From contig NC_003074.8 of NCBI RefSeq assembly GCF_000001735.4, positions 7,006,101 through 7,070,100 on the forward strand: 64,000 nt of DNA. The letters are read 5' to 3'. Position numbers and translations under genes: made by a program. Position 1 is the stretch's first letter. Each line of letters begins with the position of its first letter. Below the pieces are notes generated by a model that was not told where the DNA came from, searched no databases, and saw only the letters and a list, made by a program, of their open reading frames with translations. Positions 46,382 through 58,089 of the stretch are shown here, one piece after another. The DNA is from Arabidopsis thaliana. Its lineage: Eukaryota > Streptophyta > Magnoliopsida > Brassicales > Brassicaceae.

Positions 46382-48425
46382 ATGTCTAGTCCTCTTGGTC
46401 ACTTTCAGATTCTTGTTTTTCTTCATGCTTTGCTTATCTTCTCAGCTGAGTCCCGCAAAACCCAATTGCTGAACGATAATGATGTTGAATCTAGCGACAA
46501 GAGTGCAAAAGGCACACGATGGGCTGTTTTAGTTGCTGGATCAAATGAATATTATAACTACAGGCATCAGGTTGTTAAATTATGTTTGAACGTTTAACAT
46601 AACAAAAAAAAAAAAGGTCCAAGCGAGATTTGTATGAACTAAATCGACCGACGTTTTATTTCACAGGCTGACATATGCCACGCGTATCAGATACTCCGAA
46701 AAGGCGGTTTAAAAGATGAAAACATCATTGTGTTTATGTATGATGATATCGCGTTTTCCTCGGAGAATCCTAGGCCTGGAGTTATCATTAATAAACCAGA
46801 TGGAGAAGATGTTTATAAAGGAGTTCCTAAGGTTCTTATTTCTACTTCTTTTGTGCGTTATTTCTACGTTGAATTCAATTACATATATATATTCAAGTTT
46901 TGTTGTTATTGGTTGGGTAGGACTACACTAAAGAAGCTGTTAATGTTCAAAACTTCTACAATGTGTTACTTGGAAATGAAAGTGGCGTCACAGGAGGAAA
47001 TGGCAAAGTTGTGAAAAGTGGTCCTAATGATAATATCTTCATCTATTATGCTGACCATGGAGCTCCTGGCTTAATAGGTTTTCTTAATTTTATGAAATTA
47101 TTACGTACCATCAATCCATATCTATAATAAAAGATTTTCTCTTGATACTACGAAACCGCGATTTTCTCAGCGATGCCCACTGGTGATGAAGTTATGGCAA
47201 AAGATTTCAATGAAGTCTTGGAGAAGATGCATAAGAGAAAAAAATACAACAAGATGGTATATAACTCAACCATTCGTTACCTAGCTTTATACATATGTGT
47301 TCTGTTTTTGAATCTCTATGGTGTGTTTTTTTGGATGTTTAGGTGATCTATGTTGAAGCATGTGAATCAGGAAGTATGTTTGAAGGGATTTTAAAGAAAA
47401 ATCTCAACATATACGCAGTGACTGCTGCTAATTCTAAAGAGAGCAGCTGGGGAGTTTACTGTCCTGAGTCATATCCTCCTCCTCCTTCTGAGATTGGAAC
47501 TTGTCTCGGCGATACATTTAGCATCTCTTGGCTTGAGGACAGGTACTGCAAACAAAAAAGATTCAATCCTTATGGACTATTCGAATGATTTGATTTGTTC
47601 TTGAAGAATATTTGTTCATTTGTTCTATGTTTTGTGTGTGTTTGGGGACAGTGACCTTCATGACATGAGCAAAGAGACTTTGGAGCAACAATACCACGTT
47701 GTAAAGAGAAGAGTAGGATCTGATGTACCAGAGACTTCTCATGTATGCCGTTTCGGAACAGAGAAGATGCTTAAAGATTATCTTTCCTCTTACATTGGAA
47801 GAAATCCTGAAAACGATAACTTCACTTTCACGGAATCCTTTTCCTCACCAATCTCTAATTCTGGCTTGGTCAATCCGCGCGATATTCCTCTGCTATACCT
47901 CCAGAGAAAGGTGAGCTTTTTTCGGGTTTTTTGATCATTTTAAACGAAAGAGTTTTCAGCATGTTTTAATGTTTATTCATCTCTTAGATTCAAAAAGCTC
48001 CAATGGGATCACTTGAAAGCAAAGAAGCTCAGAAGAAATTGCTTGACGAAAAGAATCATAGGAAACAAATCGATCAGAGCATTACAGACATTCTGCGGCT
48101 TTCAGTTAAACAAACCAATGTCTTAAATCTCTTAACTTCCACAAGAACAACAGGACAGCCTCTTGTAGACGATTGGGATTGCTTCAAGACTCTAGTAACA
48201 AACCACATCTCAAACCTTGTTACTTGTGTTCTACGCAACAACCATTGCATTATTACTAAACCAGTGTATATCGAATGAAAATCGCAGGTTAATAGCTTCA
48301 AGAATCACTGCGGTGCAACGGTGCATTACGGATTGAAGTATACAGGAGCGCTTGCCAATATCTGCAATATGGGAGTGGATGTGAAGCAAACTGTTTCAGC
48401 CATTGAACAAGCTTGTTCGATGTAA
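46382..48425 (+). CDS. DELTA-VPE: vacuolar processing enzyme, delta type (legumain)
   Basis: Eight exons: 46382-46570, 46667-46831, 46921-47077, 47171-47256, 47343-47542, 47652-47910, 47988-48194, 48288-48425; 466 residues. Clan CD cysteine protease (C13) cleaving after Asn/Asp. Signal peptide (about 1-24), [20 protein letters not shown], catalytic His in YYADHGAPG (about 164) and catalytic Cys in EACESGS (about 206). The His motif has Ala and Ala-Pro-Gly where most VPEs have SDHGGPG. C-terminal autoinhibitory prodomain ends CSM. Delta-VPE is known from the inner integument of developing seed coats, where it takes part in cell death. Vacuolar after ER transit. Confidence 0.95.
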
Positions 48426-48959
48426 TGATTTGCAAAACAATGTGATATTCGACTTTAAAAATATCAAAGTTAATTTCAATAAAACTCGATGTAGAGATGG
48501 TTGGTTCATGATACTACTTTTACATGAAAAGCTTTTTAATCGATGATAACGCGAAAGTCTTGGTCTAAATTTGTGAATTGGATTCATGGAACAATAACCT
48601 CGTACCAACTGTACGGTACGGACGGCTGTACTTTGGTTGAGTTACCCAATAATAGTCTTCTTCCAATAACTTGTTGACCACGAAAACAATAGACATATAA
48701 AAGGCAGACAGATCATTTAAATCAAACAAGGAAAAATAAGAAACAAGAACAACTAGGGTTTGATTAACCTAGCTTGTTTTTTATTTAAAGTTCTATGAAG
48801 ATAACAACTTTCATCATAAGATCTTTATCGTTGTTATCTATGATCTATCAAATGCAAAGTCTTTTGACATTGATAGATATATAAATGATTCCTTTTGAAC
48901 TTTTCTCAAGACACCATTCCGCTTGATTTTTTTGATATCTTTCTTTCTATTCAACAAAA
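48426..48959. other. intergenic, delta-VPE to SAUR
   Basis: Delta-VPE 3' UTR, then the SAUR promoter; CATATAAAAG near 48695 is a possible TATA element for the SAUR gene. No gene seen. Confidence 0.45.
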
Positions 48960-49316
48960 ATGATTTCGCTAAGTTTCATCGTGCGTCTAGCAAACCAGGA
49001 GAACAGACGAAACAGAAGGTACGAAACTAACATTAAGGATCGTCTTGTCTCGGGGGAGTTATCGGACGGTAGCAGACCAGCCAGAGATCAAAACGGTGTC
49101 CCGAGAGGACATCTTGCGGTCTATGTGGGGCGCGAAGAGAGGCAAAGGTTTGTGATACCGACCAAGTATCTTCAATATCCTGAATTTAGGAGTTTGATGG
49201 ATGAAGTAGCGGACGAGTTTGGGTACGATCATGAAGGAGGGATTCATATTCCTTGTGAAGAAAGTGTTTTTGAAGAGATTTTGATTAGATACATGTCTTG
49301 TGACAAGAAGAAATAA
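48960..49316 (+). CDS. SAUR47: SAUR-like auxin-responsive protein
   Basis: Intronless, 118 residues. Carries the SAUR core: VPRGHLAVYVGREERQRFVI, then TKYLQYPEFRSLMDEVADEF and GGIHIPCEESVFEEIL. The N-terminus (MISLSFIVRLANQENRRNRR) is basic. SAURs inhibit PP2C.D phosphatases and so activate plasma-membrane H+-ATPases in cell expansion. Symbol taken from its genomic position between delta-VPE and the L18 gene. Single-exon structure and length are normal for the family. Confidence 0.93.
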   Translation: MISLSFIVRLANQENRRNRRYETNIKDRLVSGELSDGSRPARDQNGVPRGHLAVYVGREERQRFVIPTKYLQYPEFRSLMDEVADEFGYDHEGGIHIPCEESVFEEILIRYMSCDKKK

Positions 49317-49538
49317 GTGTACATACAATACAAATATATATAAGCATTTTTAAAATATTTCTACTCCTTCGTATTCTTTCTCCCCATTGGCATTTCATGG
49401 AACACCTAGTAAGCAACTCTGTCTTCTTGAACCATTCTCTACCAACGATTTCTCCTCTGCTCTGCATAGGTATCAAAACAAGATACAGAGCTTCTTGGTA
49501 ATGAAAATGCTAAGTCATTTATTCTAAGAGAGAATGAA

Positions 49539-50579
49539 TCAAGGAACAAAAATAATGCCATGTTCCTTAATAGTATCGATTACAATCCCTAGCTTCCCTT
49601 CAATTCTTTCTCCCTTTCTTGGCTCATAAGAGACAGCATAGACGTCTGCTTCCATTGAACGCTCAGCTATGAGCTTACCGATGAGTCTACACGCTTCGTT
49701 ATCAACAAGAGACGGTATATTAGTCCTTATATCTCTAGCATTTGTGGTGGCAACTGAAATGACTTTGCTTGTTGGCCTATGCATCACTTTAGCGTGTATG
49801 AATTTCCTGGAGAAGAACACATTCAGAAGGAAAGGCCTCATGTACATGTCCGTTCTCTGTTTCCATGACTTCCTGTTGGGTCTTTTCGCTGCTTCACCTC
49901 GTGATCTTCGAGTCCACGCAGCTTGCACAAAAGAATCCTACAGCAATCCATCAACCAAAACTTTTCTATAGCAAAAATAACTCTTATTAACGGTGACTGG
50001 AATACTAAGACAAGACTCAAGAGTGTATTCTGAATCATTAGGTGCTATTTAGAAGAAAAAATCGAATCTTGAAATACCCAACCGATAAAGAGATAAGCTT
50101 TGAAGATAATCACTCGCAAGCCTAAATGGCAAATTGAACTTCCGTGAGAAGAAACACAAATCATGAAAAAAGAAAACCACATTTTTATTCACATTAAGAG
50201 TTTCTAGTTTCATGTTCATAAAGATTCACTAGAAGAAGCCTAGATTTTTACTTTAAACCACAAATTACAATTGCCTAAATCTGAACAACGAGCTCAAACA
50301 TATAAGAACACACTAAGCTAAAAAAAATCAGACAAGCACAATACTATACGCGCAAGAGAAAGTACGAAACAACCTCAGAGATTGTGCATGGACTACGAAA
50401 GTAGACGGCTTTACCTTCTTGACAATGGGGGATGAGATAACAGAGCCGATTTCGATGGAGAGTTTAGGAAAGGAAGATTGCCATGAAACTGCAGAACCCA
50501 GTTTGGTGAAACGATTCGAACGAGTCAGATTCGAGTCGAAGGGGACGAGTGAGCAAGTTGATGAAATCAAGCAAGACAT
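49539..50579 (-). CDS. organellar ribosomal protein L18 (uL18) family
   Basis: Two exons, 50579-50415 and 49937-49539, joined KK|DSFVQAAWTRR; 187 residues. Exon 1 is a Ser/Thr/Arg-containing transit-like peptide (MSCLISSTCSLVPFDSNLTR). Exon 2 is the uL18 domain: RPFLLNVFFSRKFIHAKVMH, NEACRLIGKLIAERSMEADV, EGKLGIVIDTIKEHGIIFV. uL18 binds 5S rRNA in the large subunit. Targeting to plastid or mitochondrion cannot be settled from sequence; divergence from bacterial L18 suggests a specialised member. The gene is head-to-head with the mitochondrial carrier gene. Confidence 0.9.
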
Positions 50580-51091
50580 CTTCGTCGAGCTTGAAGAGTG
50601 AGAAAGAAAGCTCTCGGAGTGGGAGAAAGTAAACTAATCGGATAGGGCTCGGCCGCTAACCCAGGACCGGCTGATTGGACCAGTTAAAATCGGTTATTTA
50701 AAAACCTGAGAAAATTGGTGAACCGGATCGAATCGTCAACCCCAAACGCCCGGTTACGAGTTATAAAGATATTTTGGAGAAATAAAGGGCCAAAAACGAG
50801 CGTTTTGATTCCATAAGTGGGGTTGTAAATAAATTACTAGAAAATTGTTAAAATAAAATAAAAATTGGGAGAAACACATAAACCCTAAAAAGCTTAAATC
50901 TTTCTTCCCATAAATTATTAGTTTATACTCTTCTAGGTCTCTCTGTTCACAATCTGATGGAAGTTTGTTTTTTTCTTTGTTTTCTAATTATGTTTTAATT
51001 GAATATTCTCTGTTGCCCTTTTTTGAATCTCTTGTTCTGTCTCTCTGATAAAATCTTTGAAAGAACAAACGGAGACAGAGAGTGAGAGAAA
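50580..51091. promoter_or_regulatory. bidirectional promoter, L18 and carrier genes
   Basis: About 510 bases between divergent start codons. A telo-box AAACCCTAAA lies at 50880-50889 and an AAAGGGCCAAA (site II-like GGCC core) near 50786. The pairing of telo-box and site II elements is typical of plant ribosomal-protein and mitochondrial genes, fitting both neighbours. Motifs seen by eye only. Confidence 0.5.
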
Positions 51092-52616
51092 ATGGCAATG
51101 GTTGTTCCAAAAGAAGGGCTTGTGGTTATGGACAAGGAATCTGTTTCTTCAGCTTCATCGGATTCTCATCTTCGTCTCCAACCTCACTTTCCTGACTTCA
51201 CTATTCCTGTTAAAGTCAGTTCCTTTTCTTTTTGTTCTTTCTGGTCCAGTCTCTCTCTGCTTTTATGAGTATATTTGAATTTGTGGAGTTTTAACATTCT
51301 GGATTATGTTTTGGTAATGGTATTATGTTGTTTGGATATGCATGAGATAAGGGTCTGCTACTTGATTGAATGATTTTATAGAACCATTGTGTGATATTTT
51401 CTCTCTGTTATGTTTGATTCAGGATTTCTTCAAGTCTAGGGAAGCCCGTGAGTTTCTTAGTGGGGCTTTAGCTGGAGCTATGACCAAAGCTGTTCTTGCT
51501 CCACTTGAGACTATAAGGTCTGTATAGTCCCTTGTGATCTCCTCAATAATACACTTTGATGTCTAAAATTTAACTAAAAATTGCATTGTGCGGTGTGAAA
51601 TCTGGCAGGACAAGAATGATTGTTGGTGTTGGATCGAGAAGCATTCCAGGTAGTTTTCTGGAAGTTGTACAGAAGCAAGGGTGGCAAGGTCTTTGGGCTG
51701 GCAATGAAATCAATATGATTCGAATCATTCCAACGCAAGCAATTGAGTTAGGGACATTCGAGTGGGTAAAACGTGCAATGACATCAGCTCAAGTGAAGTT
51801 GAAGAAGATTGAGGACGCCAAGATTGAAATCGGTGATTTTAGTTTCAGTCCGTCCATATCGTGGATCTCTCCTGTTGCTGTGGCTGGTGCATCTGCTGGT
51901 ATTGCCAGTACACTTGTTTGCCATCCTCTCGAAGTCCTCAAGGTAATGTCTTAGTCAATCAAAGTCTGTTTTATAACGCTATTGAATTTTTTTAGTCTAG
52001 AGTTGAAAGAGAGTGATGTTCTCTGATCTTTACCAGGATAGATTGACTGTGAGCCCTGAGATTTATCCAAGCTTAAGCCTTGCAATTCCAAGAATTTTTA
52101 GAGCCGATGGAATCCGTGGATTTTACGCTGGCTTAGGACCAACATTGGTCGGGATGCTTCCTTACAGCACATGTTATTACTTCATGTATGACAAAATGAA
52201 GACCTCATACTGCAAATCCAAGAACAAAAAGGCTTTAAGCCGTCCAGAGATGCTTGTTCTTGGAGCTTTAGCTGGTAAGTAATTGAAGAAACCACTCCCT
52301 TTACAGTATTTCCTTACTTAAATCATGTTTAAGACTCATTGAGTTGTGACTGGGGTCAGGTCTAACGGCGAGCACCATAAGCTTCCCCTTGGAAGTAGCG
52401 CGGAAGCGGTTGATGGTTGGAGCTCTGAAGGGAGAATGCCCACCAAACATGGCTGCAGCAATAGCAGAAGTAGTGAAGAAAGAAGGAGTGATGGGACTCT
52501 ACAGAGGATGGGGAGCAAGTTGTTTGAAAGTCATGCCATCTTCAGGCATTACTTGGGTCTTCTATGAAGCCTGGAAAGATATTTTGCTTGCCGCCAACAC
52601 CAAACCACTCATATAA
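51092..52616 (+). CDS. mitochondrial substrate carrier family protein
   Basis: Five exons: 51092-51214, 51423-51517, 51609-51942, 52037-52274, 52360-52616; 348 residues. Three repeats of the mitochondrial carrier fold with signatures APLETIRTRM, HPLEVLKDRL and FPLEVARKRL, each followed by a G.xG-type helix region (GLWAGNEINMIRIIP, GFYAGLGPTLVGMLP, GLYRGWGASCLKVMP). Six membrane helices expected in the inner mitochondrial or plastid envelope membrane. The architecture is closest to the Brittle1/adenine-nucleotide-like plant carriers; substrate is inferred only at that level. The first repeat has the acidic residue as Glu and the motif is well kept. Confidence 0.92.
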
Positions 52617-52997
52617 TGACGAAATTGTAACCTAAGTTATTATTGTTTCTTTAAAGCTAAAGCCTGTCATCACATTTCTAAGTTATGATTTAGGGAATGT
52701 GGTGGCTTGGACATGAGATGTTTTTTTGGCACCTGGGAGTGTTATGATTCCCATGAGAAGTAGAAGATGAGTTTTTTTTAATTCTTGAGGCTAATTCTCT
52801 GTGTTCTTCTCGTCAAAACAAAGAAGTAAGAAGCAAATCAAATTATTAATCACAGATCATGTCCACACCATATACATATTGTAATACCATCACACTTCCA
52901 TTCATAGATACAAGCATATATACATAAGCATTTTCAAATACATATTTGTCTAAGTCAAACATTGTACAAATCTGCAACCCAAAAGAAAATCTTCTGT
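52617..52997. other. convergent 3' ends, carrier and APUM5
   Basis: 3' UTRs of the plus-strand carrier gene and minus-strand APUM5 gene meet here. No further feature seen. Confidence 0.5.
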
Positions 52998-55900
52998 CTA
53001 ACCTTCTGTTCCCTCTTCTGAGACTTCACTCTCTGTAACAATAACATATTAGAACGTTCAGATTTCTTTAGCAGAGTCATATTGACAACTCAAGTTTTAG
53101 TTTTAGAGAAAAGTACCTTCACCAAACAGTTGTTCGAATCGGGCTACTATGTGTTTCCCGTATGTGTATTTCCGCAAACTTTGGAGATGAATTTTCATCC
53201 TCTGCACCAGAATCTCCCTTTGCTGATCTTTACTGATCTCCAAGACTTTCTGGACCACGTAATTTGCAAACTGATCCTTCATCATCGCCTGCAGAACAAA
53301 AGAGTGTTAAAATAAGTCCAGGAGGATTCAAAGAGCTATCTTTAGGATTTTGTTCTTACTAGCAAGTGATTGTCTTCCTCGGATTTGCCCATTATCTCTT
53401 CAATCAGGAACTCTCTTTCGGTACTATCAGCGTGTTCCAAACACTTCTCTACAACGTTAGATGCGTATTTGTGCTGACTCATCTGAACAACATTCCCTGT
53501 CAACTTCTCAATGATCTGTCTCCTTTCATCGGGCTTCCCTCTCTCCAGGACATGCTACAAGAAAAACATAAGCCAAAGCACAATATTAAGAACAAAAAGA
53601 TTTCAAGACAATTCCAAGAGGGACAATGGATCCGAGATTAACCAGACCTGAGTGACATAATTCCCATACTGATCATGAGCAAGAGCAAACGCAGATTCCA
53701 ATATTTCATCTATTATACAATGAGTCTCCTCATCATCTGAGCAATGCTCCAAGATTCTCTATAACAAAGCAGACAGGAAAATAATGAATATTTCAAGTTC
53801 AGAGTACAAGAGGAGACAGAGCTCGCTCTTTTCCAATTACCTGGATAACTCGGCATCCATAAGGATGAGTAGAAAGAGTGGCGACTTGACCACGGAAAGC
53901 AGCAATTACGAATCCAATCCTACCAGCAGGCATACTCTCGATACATTTTTGGATAACATGATTTCCGTTTTGATCTCTAACACACTTCAGCACATTCCCA
54001 TCGAGCTCACGAATTAGTTCTGTCTTTTGGTCAACATCTATCACTTCAAGGGCCTATAAATATCATAAGGTACAAACAAGCACATGGAAACTTAACTACA
54101 ATTTACTTCAAGATACTGACATTGATATAAGGAAAGTAAAATTAATAAATTTACCTTTTGTATCACACGGCATCCATACATTTGTAAGCTTAGTGAAACC
54201 ATCTGACCAGCAAGTTGCTTCACAAGTTCTTCTCTCTGTGCCGGAGTTCCATGTTCTATGAACTGATTCAAAAATCACAATGTATTTTATGGACAAGATC
54301 TTTTCAGCTTAGAAAAAAAGAAGAAGAAAAAGTGGCTCACTTTTTGGATGACATAATTTCCAAAAACGTCAGTCATCAATTTTGAAGCTTGTGGAAGAAC
54401 CTCACTGAAAACAGATGCCTTCTCCTCATCGGAGCAGTGCTCCAACTTCTGTTGAATAAACCGGCTGCCATGCTGATCGACGCTGAAGTTCAGAAAAATG
54501 AGTAGTAAATTAAGATTACTATGACATCATTTCTTTTGAACCTTTCAAAACACTACTTCAGAATTAAAGAAAATGATAGATTCGGAGCAGAAACACTGCC
54601 TGAATTCAACAACACGCCCTGCAATATCAGAAAGCTCGAGTTTCCGAGCATTTGGAGACTTAAGTTCATCAAGAAAAGAATGTCTTTTTAGATCATCAAC
54701 GATGCTGCTGGCTCCCCCTCTGTTCCCTTGCCATCCACCAGGGTAGATCCCAGTGTTTCTACTTGGCCCTTGTTGATGATACCTTGTTTCACTTCGTCTT
54801 CCAAAGTGGCTCATCATTCCACCAACCGGTGAGGATGGCATCACCGGACTAGCAAGAGGTGATCCTGGATACTGCGGCATTACTCTTACACCAGGCGGCA
54901 CTGCAAAATAGTTTCCCATGTGCCGCGGACTTTGCAACCCGTAACCCGGACTCAATGGACTGTTGAGAGGTTCATGATTTGCCATATAGCCAACAGCTTG
55001 TTGGTCTTTCTGCCCAAAAGAATCAGTGCTGCTCTGAAACGGAGGAGCATACGCGTCCACTTGAGCCTGTTGAAAATATTGCAACTGAAAAGGATCCACA
55101 AGAGAAGGAATGTTTTGTCCACTCGATGATACTCCAGGCAGGAGCCGAGGGTTGTTGTAGCCCGAAGAAGTAGATGAGATATCATATGGCATAGGAACAG
55201 TCGCTTCATGAGATGGGTATCCACTCATATATTGAGGGACAATACCAGAAGCAGGAGGGTAACCACCATAATTATATTGCGGGACGAACATACCCGAGGA
55301 CTGAAAGTTTTGATGGTAAAATGGACTCAGAGATGTCATATATGCTGCTGTTGATGTATACATAGGAGGCGGTGCCAAACCGTGAGGAGATTGGAAAGTC
55401 GAATGTACCTCGCCAGTTGCAATCTTTGGTAAGCTCTGCATCATGTCCTGTGTACCACCTATCCTCGGATAGCTCATTTGCTGTGGCGAACTAGCTTGAA
55501 CCTGATACGATGAAGGTGTGTATTGTGGAGGCATTCTCCTTCCCTGAGATTGTTGGTCTTCTTGGTTCCTCCTCATTCTTGAAGCAACAGAGGATGGAGG
55601 AGAAGCACCAAAAACAGATAGATTGTTGTCCTCATGGCTCGCTTGCCTCGCGTTCAATCTCTCTGTCTGTGCATTAGTAAAACTTTGTGAGGCCAAATCA
55701 GTGGTAAAGGGATCTTCACTAGCAATAGCATCGCTGGAGAGAGAATCTGTCTCCCTCAGCAGATTAACCGAATTTATATCGGACTCCGGTAATCTTCTTG
55801 CGTGTTCTGAAGATGTATCAGAGGAAATGGCATGGATGTCTTGTGCTATTGGACGATTTCCTGCCGAATGAGGCCGCTTGAACACAGAAGAAAGTGTAAG

Positions 55901-56560
55901 AGGGAAATCTTCCTTTATGTAAAATGAATTAATATTTTAGTAATAAAATAAGGAACCATGTACCTGAATCATATCAGCTATGCTCTTACGACGACCAGCC
56001 AAAGAAGCATAAGATTGTTGTTCACCCGATGATGCCTCATCCTCGGGCTCCTCTCTATGAGTTGAAAGAGCAGTTCTAGAAGAATGCAAAGATGATCTTA
56101 TCCCCATATTATCCCAAGAAGTTGTTGGACTCTGATTATTATCACCAAAATGACGCAACAAGTGCTGATTCTCCCGTGAGATTAACGGAGGAGGGAGTCT
56201 CGGATTCAAGTTGATGTTCGACAAATAGTAAGCTACATAAGCAGGATCACTACGTATCTCTTCTTCCGAGTCATAATTCTCAATAGCCCTACTTAAAACT
56301 TCAGAGCTACTACCTTCTTGTTGTTTCAAGAGATTCCTAAGAGCTGCAAAGGAACCTTCCATGCTAGGCGGCGCGCTTTCGCTTCTACTAGGGAATTTAC
56401 CGGTTTGATCACCACTATCCAACCTATTTCTTTTCATAAGGAATCCTAAATCTTCAACAGCCATATCAAGTGAACCAAAGATCCCACTATCACTAGAAGC
56501 CTGCCAATTTTTTATATGATCACCCTCAACCATTCTCATAGCGCTCTGCGTAGTCGTCAT
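52998..56560 (-). CDS. APUM5: Pumilio RNA-binding protein APUM5
   Basis: Nine coding exons: 56560-55964, 55912-54600, 54482-54341, 54262-54155, 54053-53841, 53758-53648, 53554-53360, 53288-53117, 53032-52998; 961 residues with the intron-2 donor read as GC. A long Ser/Gln/Pro-rich N-terminal region precedes a C-terminal PUF domain of eight repeats; recognition helices show the usual patterns ([79 protein letters not shown]). PUF proteins bind UGUA-type sites in 3' UTRs and repress or destabilise mRNAs in the cytoplasm. APUM5 is reported as stress-responsive and to bind a plant viral RNA. The intron splitting the first repeat appears to be GC-AG. Confidence 0.93.
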
Positions 56561-58089
56561 ACTTCTATTATAATCAAGTTTCTATATATCATACAAAGTA
56601 AATTTCACAACACCTGACACATAGAGCAAAACCTTAGTCCATAAGAGAACAAAAAGCTAAGAACTTTAAGATATGGTCCCAAATTTCATTAATCACAAGA
56701 ACAAAAAAACAAGTAATCGACAAGACATGAACGAAATCTACATATCAAGGATCGAAATTTCAGACTAAGATTTTTACCATTTCCTGAAGCTAAAAAATTC
56801 AGTCAACTCAATAATCAGGAAAAACAACAACAAGATCATCAAAAGACGCCATCTTTATAAAAGCACACGAAACCGTTGAACTCATTCATTAACCTCTTCA
56901 CAAACAGAGAATCATATCCTGAAGCTATAATCAGAGATCAAAATTAAACAAAAGACTTAAACTTTATCATTTTCTATTCATAAACTAGTTCCTTGCATGA
57001 CTTGTAGAAGAAAAAAAAGTAGATACAGAGAGGAAGAGGGAAGAAGAGGCAGAGTTAAGTACCTGATGGTGATATTCAAGCTTCCATGAAAGTGTTTTCT
57101 CAAAGAGCTTGAAATAAAATGTTTGAAGAGAGAAGAGACCCAGAGAAAAAGAGAGATAGAGAAATTAAAACTAAACCCTTTGAAAAGTTTGCTTCAAGGG
57201 GCTTCGTCGAGTCACCAAGTCAAGACTAATCTTAACACTTTTTTGTTTCTCGGCAATTATTGTAAGGTTTTAGTCTTTAATTTAATACACAAAATTTTAT
57301 TTAAAGAGTTTTTCGATATCGCATTTTTAACAACATTACAATATTCAGCATCACGACGGATTCGCACACGAAGAGGTCGTCGTCTCCTTATAATGACTAA
57401 ACTACCCCTCAGCATGTTCTTTAACGGTGGTGGTGAAGCAAGCCCTTTTTGGTCATTCAAGCTTTGGCTCCAAATTGGTGACTAGGTTTGCCACGTGTTG
57501 ACACTTCTAGTTGAAAGAGATACGTTCACGTGGCATTGTCTCTGTTGCCTGTTACTACGCCACCACCAAAACACACTTTAAGTTTTTTGTTTTTGTTTCT
57601 TCTTCTTTTTGGATTAAGAAATTCTAATTGTTTGTTTTAAGAACCTGAACACTGTTCAACAGTTTTATAGTTATAGTTCTTAGGATTTTTGTTAAATAGG
57701 AAAGTGTGGAAAAGAAATAAAAAGACTTTGGCCAAAAACAATGAAAGTGATAGAAGAATAAGACTTTTCTATCACCATCATGATCATGATCATGGATTTA
57801 GTTTCCCATCAACAAGACAACATTGGATTCTTTCATATGTGCTAAATCCAAACGACAACAATGAAAATGGTCCCTTAATAGTGAATCTATGACCAAACCA
57901 AGTGTGTTCTTGGAATTGGACTCTTATTGCCAAGAGAATGAATGAAAGCAAATGGAACAACACACACAATTTCTTCTTTGATTTGTCTGCAAAAGAAAAA
58001 TCCCCAAACCGGATCTTAAAGATCGTATAAAAAGGGAACAGTTGATGCTACAGTATTTGAAATCATTGTGTGTTCATCACTTTATTATA
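56561..58089. other. APUM5 5' region and promoter
   Basis: The APUM5 leader is probably split: a minus-strand donor ATCAG|GTACTTAA lies near 57060 and an acceptor TATATAG|AAAC near 56586, giving a 5'-UTR intron of about 470 bases. Upstream of that lies the promoter with two G-boxes, then the 3' flank of the DUF1666 gene (from about 57900). ORFs at 57123-57485 and 57689-57892 have no family features. Confidence 0.5.
57492..57532. promoter_or_regulatory. paired G-boxes (CACGTG) upstream of APUM5
   Basis: CACGTG at 57492-57497 (in GCCACGTGTTGAC) and again at 57527-57532 (in TTCACGTGGCAT), 35 bases apart, about 400 bases upstream of the APUM5 transcribed region. GCCACGTGT / CACGTGGC are good ABRE-type G-boxes, the kind bound by ABF/bZIP or PIF/bHLH factors, and would fit stress-regulated expression. 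Confidence 0.5.

Noticed and set aside
53082-54017. Plus-strand ORFs across the APUM5 3' half
   Set aside because: Shadows of the PUF-domain exons.
54545-54599. Read-through of APUM5 exon 2 to a stop
   Set aside because: Intron sequence; the PUF domain continues in the next exon at 54482.
57123-57485. 120-codon ORF in the APUM5 promoter
   Set aside because: Basic, compositionally biased, overlaps the promoter and G-box region; no recognised domain.
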